The notes beneath the pieces were generated by a model. It was not told the DNA's origin and ran no database searches. It saw nothing but the letters and a program-made list of their open reading frames with translations. This document shows positions 1 to 8,808 of a stretch of DNA of 26,596 bases, piece after piece. Where the stretch lies: the NCBI GenBank assembly GCA_947627685.1, contig CANQWZ010000007.1, positions 1-26,596 of the forward strand. The letters are read 5' to 3'. Both the position numbers and the translations under genes were made by a program. This DNA is from an uncultured Bacilli bacterium (GTDB lineage: Bacteria; Bacillota_I; Bacilli_A; ML615J-28; CAG-313). The first letter of the stretch is position 1, and every line of letters begins with the position of its first letter.

Positions 1-46
1 CCATGGCAAGGCGGTATAATAGCCGTTATACTATACCTGCATCAAA

Positions 47-85
47 TTGCATTAATATTATAGCAAAACTACTATATTAATGCAA
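47..85 (-). terminator. Possible terminator hairpin after yebC
   Basis: A perfect 12-bp inverted repeat (47-58 with 74-85, 15-nt loop) lies just past the yebC stop. On the minus strand it is followed only by a short TTTG, so the U-tract is poor. It could be a weak terminator or an mRNA 3' end hairpin. The first 46 bases hold no gene that I can see. Confidence 0.4.
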
Positions 86-106
86 CTATTTTGCTAGAAA
101 AAAATC

Positions 107-853
107 TTACTCTTCTTCCTCAACTGTATCTAATCCAGTAACATTATGATATACATCTTGTACATCATCATCTTCTTCTAAAAGACTAAGTAAACGTTCA
201 AATTGTTCTTTTTCTTTATCTGTTGCAAGTTCTACAGGATTAAGTGGTATCCAAGAAACAGTATCTTCTAAGAAATCTTTACCTTCTGGTAATAAAGATT
301 TTAATACTTCTCTAATTTTACCATATTCTGTACTTGGTGCCGTAACGGTTACAACATCTTCATCAGAACTGATATCTTCTACTTCACAATCAGCCATTAA
401 TAATGCTTCTAATGTTTCTTCTTCACTCATAAAATCAATTGAAAAAATAGCTGTATTTTTGAACATATGTGTTACACTGCCGCTTCCCGCAATCTTTCCT
501 CCGCATCTTTGAAGGGCAACTTTAACAGCGGTTTGTGTACGATTATGATTATCAGTTAAGCATTCAATAACAAACATGGTACTGCCAGGTCCAAATCCTT
601 CTAGTGTCATTGGATCATAATTTTCTTGATTAGCACCTTTTGCTTTATCAATAGCTCTTTTAATAACATCAGCGGTAACTTGTTCTCTTTTGGCTTTTTC
701 AATTTCTTTTTTTAAGTTTTGGTTTAGGTCTGGATCAGGCACACCAGATTTAGCAGCCATATATATAATACGACTCCATTTATTATTCAATTTAGATTTA
801 GCAGCGGCAGTTTTAGCCATTGATGCTGCACGGACTTCATGTGCTCTACCCAT
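107..853 (-). CDS. yebC: YebC/PmpR family translation or regulatory factor
   Basis: Full-length YebC-family protein of 248 aa. The N-terminus (MGRAHEVRAAS...) is the variant seen in the YebC2/YeeI-like branch rather than the classical MAGHSKW start. The Lys/Arg/Ala-rich helical domain is followed by the conserved stretch GVPDPDLNQNLKKEIEKAK, then EGFGPGSTMFVIECLTDN and GGKIAGSGSVTHMF, which mark the second and third domains. The C-terminus is an acidic tail. The family was long annotated as DNA-binding regulators, while recent work assigns several members to relief of ribosome stalling; I cannot decide between these from sequence. The start is fixed by AAAGGAGAT eight to nine bases upstream of the first ATG. 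An extended -10 promoter lies at 887-895, so it is probably transcribed separately from the NTase gene upstream. Confidence 0.93.
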   Translation of the reverse strand: MGRAHEVRAASMAKTAAAKSKLNNKWSRIIYMAAKSGVPDPDLNQNLKKEIEKAKREQVTADVIKRAIDKAKGANQENYDPMTLEGFGPGSTMFVIECLTDNHNRTQTAVKVALQRCGGKIAGSGSVTHMFKNTAIFSIDFMSEEETLEALLMADCEVEDISSDEDVVTVTAPSTEYGKIREVLKSLLPEGKDFLEDTVSWIPLNPVELATDKEKEQFERLLSLLEEDDDVQDVYHNVTGLDTVEEEE

Positions 854-886
854 AAAATATCTCCTTTATATTTAAAATATCAATTT

Positions 887-915
887 ATTATATCACTTTT
901 TGTGCATTAATTAAA
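887..915 (-). promoter_or_regulatory. Promoter of yebC (extended -10)
   Basis: Minus-strand TGATATAAT at 887-895 is a perfect TGn-extended -10. The -35 region 17 bp away (TTTAAT, 910-915) is weak, as expected when the extended -10 carries recognition. It sits about 35 bases ahead of the yebC start. Confidence 0.55.
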
Positions 916-940
916 GTAATTTGAAAAAATTTATTAAAAA

Positions 941-2125
941 TTAACGAAATTTTAGCACTAAACCATTGTTTTCAATATAGGCTTCTATGTTTTTAATACG
1001 GGCAATATTTTCTTTTGAAGGGTTATTAATTTTTAGAATATTTTGTCTTTTACAAATAATTTCAATGTTTTTACGATTTAAGTTATTATCAACAACAGCT
1101 CTTAAACCCTTATATAAACCCTTATACATTGCTAGTAATAATTCATCTTCACTATCTTGATATGCTCCCCCACAATTAGCAAAATCACTATTTATAATTT
1201 TATAACTCCATGCAAATTCGCTTGTATCCTTTATCAAAATAGGATTAATATCGATACTAATAGTAGCATTACTATTATTTAAGATATTATTATGATTTTC
1301 TACTAATTTGGATAAAGCTTTCTTTAACTTGCGATATTCACCCACTGTTATATCATTAATATTATCGGTTAAATTATTATTAGGATTACTTACATCTAAG
1401 ACCATATAAGGTTTTTTAACCGTACTTTCAATATTAACATCTAACTTTTGATATATATCTTTAGATACTTCTATTTTATTACCTTTAATAAATTCATCAA
1501 TTGTTTTGATAAAACCATTTAGATAATCTTCATAGCGGTTATCCTTAAAATATTGGTTTAAAGAGTAATATAGCATAATTTCAATAATGTAACCTGATAT
1601 ATTAATATTATTTTCATCACGATAATATTTTATAATTTTGACAGTATTGCGAAAATAGGTATAATCTTTGTTAGCAAGTTCAACAAAAGCAATTTGTTTT
1701 TCACTTAAGCTCGCAGTAAAATTATTTTCCTCATAACAAATATGTAAATTAATCTTGAAATTATTTTCAACAAAACTAATAATATTACGAGCATAGTTTC
1801 TAGTAATATTACTTAGTTTATTAATATTAGTGTAGTTTTCGATAATTTTATTTTCAATAGCATTAAGAACATAATAATTGTTTAAAAGAAAATTATCTTG
1901 TTTTTTTAAGCTAGTTAAAACCATAACATCCATTTCATCAGTATCATTTAACATGGTGCCTTTAGCCCAAGCACCATTTTTAGTTACATCTTTAATTTGA
2001 AAGATATCACTATTAATGCTCATTAGATACTTTTTTAAATCTTCAAGTCTCGTTAAAAGTTCTTGCTTTTCTAGATTTAGTATTTCTAAATCGGTTACTA
2101 ATTTACGAAAATCTTTTTCTGTCAT
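941..2125 (-). CDS. OAS/CD-NTase-like nucleotidyltransferase, orphan
   Basis: A 394-aa protein with the Pol-beta nucleotidyltransferase core in the OAS/cGAS/CD-NTase style. Seen: a leading helix, then NGAWAKGT (residues 50-57) and DEMDVMVL (63-70), giving the Dx[D/E] pair as E64 and D66; a helical stretch VKIIKYYRDENN...YIIEIMLYYSL resembling the CD-NTase helical spine; and VLDVSNPNNNL, matching the OAS-type 'DPxxPTNN' signature. Two departures: the canonical GS is GA (A52), and the third metal ligand, expected in FKINLHI near 123-129, is Asn126. It may be a weakened or non-catalytic nucleotide-binding protein. The SD (AGGAGC) overlaps the TAG stop of the PHP gene upstream, so the two are translationally coupled. 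No CBASS effector, Cap2/Cap3 or membrane partner is beside it. Substrate and product are unknown. Confidence 0.7.
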   Translation of the reverse strand: MTEKDFRKLVTDLEILNLEKQELLTRLEDLKKYLMSINSDIFQIKDVTKNGAWAKGTMLNDTDEMDVMVLTSLKKQDNFLLNNYYVLNAIENKIIENYTNINKLSNITRNYARNIISFVENNFKINLHICYEENNFTASLSEKQIAFVELANKDYTYFRNTVKIIKYYRDENNINISGYIIEIMLYYSLNQYFKDNRYEDYLNGFIKTIDEFIKGNKIEVSKDIYQKLDVNIESTVKKPYMVLDVSNPNNNLTDNINDITVGEYRKLKKALSKLVENHNNILNNSNATISIDINPILIKDTSEFAWSYKIINSDFANCGGAYQDSEDELLLAMYKGLYKGLRAVVDNNLNRKNIEIICKRQNILKINNPSKENIARIKNIEAYIENNGLVLKFR

Positions 2126-2133
2126 ATAGGCTC

Positions 2134-2931
2134 CTAAATAAAATATTTATATTCTTTTTGTTTAACAAAATATACTAAGTAATTAAAGCCACATGCTTTA
2201 ATTATTTTTTGATAGTGTTCAAACCGTGATGCGTAACGCTCACTTTTGTGAGCATCACTTGATAGGGTAAGTTTTCGCCCTCCCATTTGGTAATATAAAT
2301 TAAGTATATATCTTAAATGATTATCATCATTTATAGCCTCTTGTACTTTAGTATTAATTTCTAAGGTTTTACCATGCTTAATTATATTGGTAAATATTTG
2401 TTTTATTTTTTCCTCGAAGGCGCTTATTTTAATTTTATTATTAACCAAATAAACGGTTTTAAAACCATAGTCGATATGTGATAAAACATTATAATGAGTA
2501 AAGTTAGTGGTTGCTTCAATAATGAGATCAAAATATTCATTAAGTAAGGTAACTTCACCTTTTTTTAAGAAAGTATCATATATATAAAAATCAACATTAT
2601 TACCATCATGAATACTTAAATTGATAACATCAAAATCATAACTATTTAAAACTTGTTCTAAATCTTTGATACGATCCTTTTTATATCCTAACTCAATACC
2701 TAATAACATTTTAATAGTAGGATATTGTTTTTGATAACTTTTTAATTCTTTTTGTAAAGATGTAAAATCGGCTATTAAATCACAGAAAAATGATACCGCA
2801 TCTAAATCATAGTGTTCTGTGGTAACAAAATAAAGGCAACCGCGTTTTTTTGCTATTTCTAAATAATTACTAATTTCCTCAGTAGAATCATGCGAATACT
2901 TAGAATGTATATGTTGATCATGTAATATCAT
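2134..2931 (-). CDS. PHP-domain phosphoesterase, HisJ-like
   Basis: A 265-aa PHP-family metal-dependent phosphoesterase. Motifs in order: HDQHIHSKYS (H7/H9), TEHYDLD, LGIELGY, LSIHDG, LSHIDYG and TLSSDAHKSE, which together supply the usual trinuclear metal ligands. The closest known type is HisJ/HisK histidinol-phosphatase, but no other histidine genes are nearby, so the real substrate may be another phosphomonoester or nucleotide. The reading frame is open 17 codons further upstream, but that upstream start is a TTG lying inside the -35 box (2977-2982); the ATG at 2931, preceded by AAGAAGTGATAAA, fits both promoter and family N-terminus. Its stop codon is part of the SD of the downstream NTase gene. 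Confidence 0.8.
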   Translation of the reverse strand: MILHDQHIHSKYSHDSTEEISNYLEIAKKRGCLYFVTTEHYDLDAVSFFCDLIADFTSLQKELKSYQKQYPTIKMLLGIELGYKKDRIKDLEQVLNSYDFDVINLSIHDGNNVDFYIYDTFLKKGEVTLLNEYFDLIIEATTNFTHYNVLSHIDYGFKTVYLVNNKIKISAFEEKIKQIFTNIIKHGKTLEINTKVQEAINDDNHLRYILNLYYQMGGRKLTLSSDAHKSERYASRFEHYQKIIKACGFNYLVYFVKQKEYKYFI

Positions 2932-2953
2932 TTTATCACTTCTTTTTTGTTTA

Positions 2954-2982
2954 ATTTTAACATAATTTATTTTTTTTAACAA
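2954..2982 (-). promoter_or_regulatory. Promoter of the PHP-NTase operon
   Basis: Minus-strand TTGTTA (2977-2982), 17-bp spacer and TGTTAAAAT, an extended -10 with hexamer TAAAAT at 2954-2959. Transcription would start about 15 bases before the PHP ATG at 2931. Confidence 0.6.
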
Positions 2983-2993
2983 GTATTAGAGAT

Positions 2994-3030
2994 AAAAAAA
3001 TATTCCACCCAAAAAGGTGGAATATTTTTT
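2994..3030 (-). terminator. Terminator of the amidase lipoprotein gene
   Basis: Strong hairpin: AAAAATATTCCACC pairs with GGTGGAATATTTTT around a short A/C loop, ending in a T-run on the minus strand. It begins at the amidase stop codon. The symmetry (A-run and T-run) makes it usable in both directions. Confidence 0.85.
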
Positions 3031-5870
3031 TAATTATACCATGTGCAAAGTCCAGGTATTACTGATGATAAAGTAACTGTTTTTTTAACACCATTAATTT
3101 CAACTGTAATAGTGTAACTAACAGAAGTTGTATTATTTGGTCTAGAAATAACTCTACCTGTATTATCAACTATACTTGGATTATTAGATACCATAGTGAT
3201 TTTAGCATCTCTATAATTTTCTCTAATGGCTTTTTCAACACTAATCATTTCGATAAATCTATCCCAATATCCTACTTTTCGCATAGCATGTGGACAATCT
3301 TTACCAGAAAAAGTATTATGTTGTTGAACGCGTGATACATCAAGATCATATCTTGTTAAAATATCAGCACAAAGTTTAGCTGTTCTTTGCCATGTATCAT
3401 ATAGATCACCACTCGTGTTTACACAAGTTTCAATACCAATTGATGAGGTATTACCACCTCTTGAAGAAACAGCTCCTTCATATACTTGTGTAAAGCATGC
3501 CCAAGTGTTACCCATATATACTGTGTTATCATCACCTATTTTCCATACAGGGCCAAGGGTAGTAAAATATTTTTCACTAACATTTGTAATTGTAGCTTCA
3601 GTTCCATTACTTCTTTTACCAGTAACAGGAACTTTAATATTAGTCTTTGTACCATTTACTGAAAAATAACCATCAATTACACCAAATTTAGGTTTTGATT
3701 TATCGCTTTGTTTTACACCCGTATTAATCCATTCAAATGGTACAGTTGTACCATCACCAGCATGATATGCCATTAAGCTTTCATCTTCTACTTTGGTAAC
3801 ACCCTTATCACCAACTACATAGTGAATTGAGGTGCTTGCGCTATTATTATTGACATTTGATAAATAAGTAGCATTGTTAATTCTACCTGCAGGTGAGGCG
3901 GTATCATGGACAGTGATAAATTCAACTTTAGGGATTGCGGCACCATGAGGTGCTACTCTTGCTCTTTCATCCATTGTAAGTGGTGCAAATAGATATAAGT
4001 TAACACTACCATAGACAATAGCTATATCAGGATTACCACTTATTAGTTCAGCTGTAAAAGTATCAACTCTAGCTTGATTAGCTTTTACTAATATATCAAT
4101 TACTTCATCAACTCTATCTTCAGCTTTTTTACCTTTTACACATACACCAATCGTAATGTTTTTAGTTGGATCATCAGTTAGTGCTACTTTAATGGTTACA
4201 AAACCTTCACTAACAGCAGTTACAACACCTGTATCAGAAACGGTAGCTATTGTTGTATTATCAGATGTATAAGTTACACTTTGATTTTTATATTTACCTG
4301 ATAAAGTTGTAATAATTTGGATCGTATCATTAACATTTAGTGCGCCCGTATAACTTGCATCAAAAGATATATCAATATTATCAGGCATAACTACTTCAAT
4401 TTCATATACTTTATTGAATTTAGCATCACCAATAAATTTCATGGTAATTTTAGCAGTACCAAGTTTCTTGGCTTGTAACTTACCATCTTTAGTAACAGAT
4501 AAAACATTAGGATTATCAGATGTAAATTCTACTACTTGAATAGTAGTATCAAGTGGTAATATTTCCCATTCAAATTGGTGAGTTTTATATAATTCTAATT
4601 CTTGAATTTCATTTTTAACCACTACTGAAGATGCTTTTGTTTCATCTTCCCATCTAGCATATACATGTAAATGACCAGTATGGCCTTGTGAATTTGTTAT
4701 TTTGGTGCCTTCTTTAAAATCACTAGTTGTATACCAGCCTAAAAAATCAAGACCATAATTATTAACAACATCAGGGAAAGCTACTACATTAGTATCATCA
4801 TATTCAATAGGTGGAGTAATTTCAACAATGAGTAATTTTCTTAATTCTTCTAAAGGATCAATAGTTCTACCGGCATGCTTTGATAAAAGGGAATTACTGC
4901 CAAGCCAGTTCGCAGCATACTGATCAAATAATTGATATAGTCTAATTGGTCCTGCATTGCCATCGTTATAAAGAGATTGCGAAGAATTAATAATTTTTAC
5001 ATATTCATTAATTTTATCAAAAAAGGCAATCCATTTATCATGATATTCTTCACTATTTAGAAAATACTGGCTATTTTCTTCAACAGTTATGATACCATTA
5101 ACAAGATGGAATAATCTATTTTTACCACTTTCACTATAGTAATTAGTATGCCATAGACCACTTTGATATGTACCATCAGATCCTTTTTTGAAAGCATCAT
5201 AACTTGAACTAAGTCCTAAGAAGTTATAAAAATCATGCATGAATTCTTCTACAGCAAGATCCCAACTATCAAGAGGTTTTTTTTCGAAATGACCATTTTC
5301 ATAGTGATATATAACTTTATTAGTTTCAAGTTGCCAACTTGCCTTTAATTCATAATTACCAACTTCGGTAATAGTATCAAGAAGTTCTCCTTCAAAAAGC
5401 CATCCTAAAAATTCAAAACCATCTTTGGTTGGAATAGGAAGACTTAGAGGTAAATCACTAACTTGATATGTCGTTTTAGCATCAGCTGGTAAAGTACCAT
5501 CTACAAGATCATAAGTTATTGTATATGTTTGATCACTTACTACAATATTAATACTTTTACTAGTCTTAGCTTTATCAGAAGCAGTTACTTTTAACGTTGT
5601 AGATCCAACCATTTGTGCAGTTAGCATACCTTCATTAGTAACAGTCGCAATTGTAGTATCAGCTACTTCATATGTTAACTTTTTTTGTTTATCTTTAATG
5701 TTTTTGCCATAAGTAACATTAGGTTTTACATTTACGCTTTCGCCAACGGTTAGTTTTATTTCATTTTGCCCCCAAGAAATATTTACTGTTAAATCTTTCT
5801 TGCAAGCTGTAATTAAAAATAAAACTAATGTTAGCATTAAAAACGAAAAAATCGTCTTAACTTTTTTCAT
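3030..5870 (-). CDS. Big_2/Amidase_2 surface lipoprotein (N-acetylmuramoyl-L-alanine amidase)
   Basis: A 946-aa lipoprotein: signal peptide and lipobox (LITAC, Cys about 23). A Big_2 domain follows (about 26-110), then an InlB/Listeria-Bacteroides-type repeat (YTITYDLVDG...GWLFEG), a roughly 190-residue region I cannot assign, a second such repeat (LDFLGWYTTSDFKEG), two more Big_2 domains (about 410-590), and the catalytic domain. Amidase_2 residues are visible: VHDTASP (H655), IGIETC (E814), QQHN (H851) and DCPH (H861), the expected Zn ligands and catalytic acid. A short beta-rich tail with a terminal Cys (GLCTWYN) closes the chain. Known role of the fold: cleaving the MurNAc-L-Ala bond in peptidoglycan. 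Inferred role: wall remodelling or lysis of neighbours at the cell surface. SD AAAGGAT precedes the ATG. It is monocistronic, with its own promoter and terminator. Confidence 0.9.
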   Translation of the reverse strand: MKKVKTIFSFLMLTLVLFLITACKKDLTVNISWGQNEIKLTVGESVNVKPNVTYGKNIKDKQKKLTYEVADTTIATVTNEGMLTAQMVGSTTLKVTASDKAKTSKSINIVVSDQTYTITYDLVDGTLPADAKTTYQVSDLPLSLPIPTKDGFEFLGWLFEGELLDTITEVGNYELKASWQLETNKVIYHYENGHFEKKPLDSWDLAVEEFMHDFYNFLGLSSSYDAFKKGSDGTYQSGLWHTNYYSESGKNRLFHLVNGIITVEENSQYFLNSEEYHDKWIAFFDKINEYVKIINSSQSLYNDGNAGPIRLYQLFDQYAANWLGSNSLLSKHAGRTIDPLEELRKLLIVEITPPIEYDDTNVVAFPDVVNNYGLDFLGWYTTSDFKEGTKITNSQGHTGHLHVYARWEDETKASSVVVKNEIQELELYKTHQFEWEILPLDTTIQVVEFTSDNPNVLSVTKDGKLQAKKLGTAKITMKFIGDAKFNKVYEIEVVMPDNIDISFDASYTGALNVNDTIQIITTLSGKYKNQSVTYTSDNTTIATVSDTGVVTAVSEGFVTIKVALTDDPTKNITIGVCVKGKKAEDRVDEVIDILVKANQARVDTFTAELISGNPDIAIVYGSVNLYLFAPLTMDERARVAPHGAAIPKVEFITVHDTASPAGRINNATYLSNVNNNSASTSIHYVVGDKGVTKVEDESLMAYHAGDGTTVPFEWINTGVKQSDKSKPKFGVIDGYFSVNGTKTNIKVPVTGKRSNGTEATITNVSEKYFTTLGPVWKIGDDNTVYMGNTWACFTQVYEGAVSSRGGNTSSIGIETCVNTSGDLYDTWQRTAKLCADILTRYDLDVSRVQQHNTFSGKDCPHAMRKVGYWDRFIEMISVEKAIRENYRDAKITMVSNNPSIVDNTGRVISRPNNTTSVSYTITVEINGVKKTVTLSSVIPGLCTWYN

Positions 5871-5906
5871 TAGTTTAATCCTTTCTTAAATTTTGTATAC
5901 GCTTTC

Positions 5907-5935
5907 AGTATATCACATAATAAAATTTTTTTCAA
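5907..5935 (-). promoter_or_regulatory. Promoter of the amidase lipoprotein gene
   Basis: Minus-strand TTGAAA (5930-5935), 17-bp spacer and TGATATACT (5907-5915), an extended -10 with hexamer TATACT. It lies 36 bases ahead of the ATG. Confidence 0.7.
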
Positions 5936-5959
5936 TGAAAGTGCGAGTCTTTATTAATA

Positions 5960-6008
5960 TAAATAAAAGTCATCAAGATCATATTAGATTTTTGATGGCT
6001 TTTATTTA
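5960..6008 (-). terminator. Terminator of the typA operon
   Basis: A 17-bp stem with one mismatch (5960-5976 with 5992-6008) right after the typA stop. The minus-strand 3' arm ends CTTTTATTTA, a T-rich but interrupted tail. Confidence 0.65.
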
Positions 6009-6012
6009 TCTT

Positions 6013-7836
6013 TTAATGCTTTTTTAATTTTGTACTATCAAATTTTTTTCTTTCAACAGTATCTAAAATCATTTTTCTAAGTCTTATTGATTTAGGCGTA
6101 ATTTCAACTAGTTCATCATCATCAATAAATGATAAATAATTTTCAAGACTAAAAACACGTGGCTTCTTTAGTACGACAGTTGTATCTTTAGTGGCACTAC
6201 GCTGGTTAGTCATTTGTTTTTCACGCGTAATATTGACGGCTAAATCTTCTTCACGGTTACAAATTCCAACAATCATCCCCTCATAAACAGTTGTACCAGG
6301 TTCTATCAAAAGTTCACCACGATCTTCTACACCACCACAAGCATAAGCTGTAGCCATTCCCGCATTTATTGATACTAAAACCCCAAGTTTACGACCGGTA
6401 AAAACATCACTAGCTACTGGTCTATACTCCAAAAAAGTATGATTAATAATACCATAACCACGCGTTGCGGTAAGAAAATCAGTCATAAAACCAATTAAGC
6501 CTTTTGAAGGTATTGTATAAATTAGTCTAGTTTGATAATCTTTACTATCCATGCTTTCAAGATTACCACGTCTATTACCTAATAGTTCAATTACTGAACC
6601 GATATATTCATCTGGGATATCTACTTGGACATATTCGTATGGTTCACAAGTTTTACCATCTATTTCTTTTAAAATAACACGTGGTTTAGATACTTGAAAT
6701 TCATAACCTTCACGTCTTAGATTTTCAATTAAAATTGAAAGATGCAATTCCCCACGTCCTGATACAATCCATTCTTCTTTATTAGGAAGACGTTCTATTT
6801 TTAAACTTACATCACGTTGTGTTTCTTTGAAAAGGCGATCTTCTAATTTTCTACCGGTTACAAATTGTCCTTCTTGACCTGATAAAGGTGAAGTGTTAGT
6901 ACCAAAATTCATTTGAACGGTTGGTTCTGATACTTTAATTAAAGGTAGTGCTTCTTCTTCATTTTCTTTACAAATCGTTTCACCTACAAAGATGTCATCA
7001 AGACCAGCAATTGCGACAATGTCCCCAGCATCTGCTTCTTCAACTTCGATTTTTTTAAGACCTAAAAAGCTATATAATTTTTGAATACGAAATTTTTTAA
7101 TTGTTTTATCAACCCTAACACAAGATACCATTTCATTTAAATGCATTTTTCCTCTAGTAATTCTACCAATACCAATTCTGCCCACATATTCATTATAATC
7201 AAGTAAAGCAGGTTGAAATTGTAATGGTGCATCATAATCATAAACCGGATCAGGGATTTCTTTTAAAATCATATCAAGTAAAGGAATCATGCCTTCAGTT
7301 TGAGTATCAGGATCATCTGATAAGCTAGATGTATTATTAACAGCTGAGGTGTATACTACGGGAAAATCTAATTGATCATCGCTTGCACCAAGGTCAATAA
7401 ATAAATCTAAGACTTGGTCAATAACAACCGCAGGTCGAGCAGATGGTTTATCAATTTTATTAATTACAACAATTGCTTTATGATTATATTCTAATGCTTT
7501 TTTTAAGACAAATCGTGTTTGAGGCATAGTTCCTTCATAAGCATCAACAACTAAAAGTACACCATCTACCATTCCCATAATTCTTTCTACTTCTCCTGCA
7601 AAATCAGCATGACCAGGAGTATCTAAAATATTTATTTTATAATCTTTATAGTGTACAGCCGTTGTTTTCGCAAGAATGGTAATACCTCTTTCACGTTCTA
7701 AATCATTAGAATCCATGACACAACTAGTTACAACTTCATTTTCTCTAAATGTTTGAGTAGATTGTAACAGTCTATCAACTAAAGTTGTTTTACCATGGTC
7801 AACGTGTGCAATAATAGCTATATTTTTAATTTTCAT
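6013..7836 (-). CDS. typA: Ribosome-associated GTPase TypA/BipA
   Basis: Full-length TypA/BipA (607 aa, the usual size). G1 is AHVDHGKT (10-17), G2 lies in RERGITI, G3 is DTPGH, G4 NKID and G5 TSA. The EF-G-like domains follow (LSGQEGQFVTGRKLEDRL; GRGELHLSILIENLRREGYE; the CTD with IPSKGLIGFMTDFLTATRG and GVEDRGELLIEPGT). It is a translational GTPase that acts on the ribosome during assembly and stress growth, including at low temperature. SD GAAGGT precedes ATG. It is last in a dense minus-strand run and is separated from the LD-carboxypeptidase gene by 42 bases with no promoter that I can see. Confidence 0.98.
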   Translation of the reverse strand: MKIKNIAIIAHVDHGKTTLVDRLLQSTQTFRENEVVTSCVMDSNDLERERGITILAKTTAVHYKDYKINILDTPGHADFAGEVERIMGMVDGVLLVVDAYEGTMPQTRFVLKKALEYNHKAIVVINKIDKPSARPAVVIDQVLDLFIDLGASDDQLDFPVVYTSAVNNTSSLSDDPDTQTEGMIPLLDMILKEIPDPVYDYDAPLQFQPALLDYNEYVGRIGIGRITRGKMHLNEMVSCVRVDKTIKKFRIQKLYSFLGLKKIEVEEADAGDIVAIAGLDDIFVGETICKENEEEALPLIKVSEPTVQMNFGTNTSPLSGQEGQFVTGRKLEDRLFKETQRDVSLKIERLPNKEEWIVSGRGELHLSILIENLRREGYEFQVSKPRVILKEIDGKTCEPYEYVQVDIPDEYIGSVIELLGNRRGNLESMDSKDYQTRLIYTIPSKGLIGFMTDFLTATRGYGIINHTFLEYRPVASDVFTGRKLGVLVSINAGMATAYACGGVEDRGELLIEPGTTVYEGMIVGICNREEDLAVNITREKQMTNQRSATKDTTVVLKKPRVFSLENYLSFIDDDELVEITPKSIRLRKMILDTVERKKFDSTKLKKH

Positions 7837-7878
7837 ACATAATACCTTCTTTTCCTAAAGATTGTACTAAACTTAAGA

Positions 7879-8799
7879 TTATTTGTCAAAAAACAAACTT
7901 TCTAAAACGATTACACTTTTTTTAAAGCCATCAATTCTAACCTTTAAACCAATTGGTACATTTACAAATGGTTTATTATGCCCGGTAGGAAAATGATAAA
8001 CAATCGGACAAGTTAAATCTTTAGTATAATCTAAAAAAACTTCTTGTAAACTTTTACCATCATCATTATCATCTTTATCACAATTAGTAAAATAACCCAA
8101 AATAATAGCTTTAGCATCTGATAGTTTTTTAGCAAGTTTTAAGGTACAAAGATATCTGTCAATTGTATATGGTTTTTCGGTAACATCTTCTAATAGTAAA
8201 ATTTTATCTTTTGTATCGATTTCATATGGTGTTCCCATTAAACTTGCAATAAGGCTTAAATTGCCACCAACCATTATGCCTTCTACTACTTCTTCTTTTG
8301 TAAAAACAACATTATTAAAGCCTTTAGTTAAATCACACGATGCCACCCCTAAAAGGCTATCAATTAAATTAGTAAAAGAAAAATCTTCTTCTTTAAAAGT
8401 TACTCCCATTTCACCATGTAGAGTGGGTAGAGTAGTTTTTTGATAAATAGCATTTAACAAAACAGTTACATCACTAAAACCTACTAATAGTTTGGGATTT
8501 TTGCTAATTGCTTCATAATCAATTAATTCAAGAAAACGCGCCGCACCATAACCACCTTTAAAGCATAAGATAGCATCTACTTCATCATCTTTAAAAAAGG
8601 CATTTAAGTCAGCAGCACGTAAAGTATCACTACCTGCTAAATAGCCTTCTTTAGCAAAAACTGATTTACCTAATTTATATTTAAAACCTTTAATAGTTAA
8701 AAAAGCTAAAAAAGCATCTAAGGTTTTAGTCGCGGTTATTTTTGAAGAGGGGCAAATTATCCCTAGGGTTGATCCATATGTTATTTTTCTACATTTCAT
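7879..8799 (-). CDS. LD-carboxypeptidase (peptidase S66, LdcA/MccF family)
   Basis: A 306-aa S66 serine peptidase. The catalytic triad is readable: nucleophile S109 in VGFSDVT, E204 in LLLEDVTEKPYTIDR and H274 in FPTGHNKP. The fold signature ILCFKGGYGAARFLELIDY is typical. Known reaction: trimming the terminal D-Ala of L,D-linked muropeptides during peptidoglycan recycling; MccF members instead cleave microcin C-type peptides, and sequence alone does not separate the two. No signal peptide, so cytoplasmic. The SD (TAGGT) overlaps the stop of the upstream MazG-like gene, with a 9-base gap between the genes, implying co-translation. Confidence 0.93.
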   Translation of the reverse strand: MKCRKITYGSTLGIICPSSKITATKTLDAFLAFLTIKGFKYKLGKSVFAKEGYLAGSDTLRAADLNAFFKDDEVDAILCFKGGYGAARFLELIDYEAISKNPKLLVGFSDVTVLLNAIYQKTTLPTLHGEMGVTFKEEDFSFTNLIDSLLGVASCDLTKGFNNVVFTKEEVVEGIMVGGNLSLIASLMGTPYEIDTKDKILLLEDVTEKPYTIDRYLCTLKLAKKLSDAKAIILGYFTNCDKDDNDDGKSLQEVFLDYTKDLTCPIVYHFPTGHNKPFVNVPIGLKVRIDGFKKSVIVLESLFFDK

Positions 8800-8808
8800 A
8801 AAACAAAC

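Noticed and set aside
1..46. Mobile-element end or gene fragment at the window start
   Set aside because: Only short imperfect repeats (GGTATA...TATACC) are visible; no coding similarity or IS end could be recognised.
941..2931. CBASS anti-phage operon
   Set aside because: The NTase is CD-NTase-like, but no effector (phospholipase, nuclease, TM or patatin protein), Cap2/Cap3 or HORMA/TRIP13 gene is adjacent; neighbours are PHP and yebC.
2134..2931. Histidine biosynthesis locus
   Set aside because: The PHP protein is HisJ-like, but no other his-biosynthesis gene is present; hisS at 23740 is a tRNA synthetase.
3415..3669. Plus-strand ORF inside the amidase gene, and similar ORFs inside typA-region, antiporter, hisS and other genes
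   Set aside because: No SD, no family similarity, and they lie wholly opposite well-supported coding regions; they are shadow frames.
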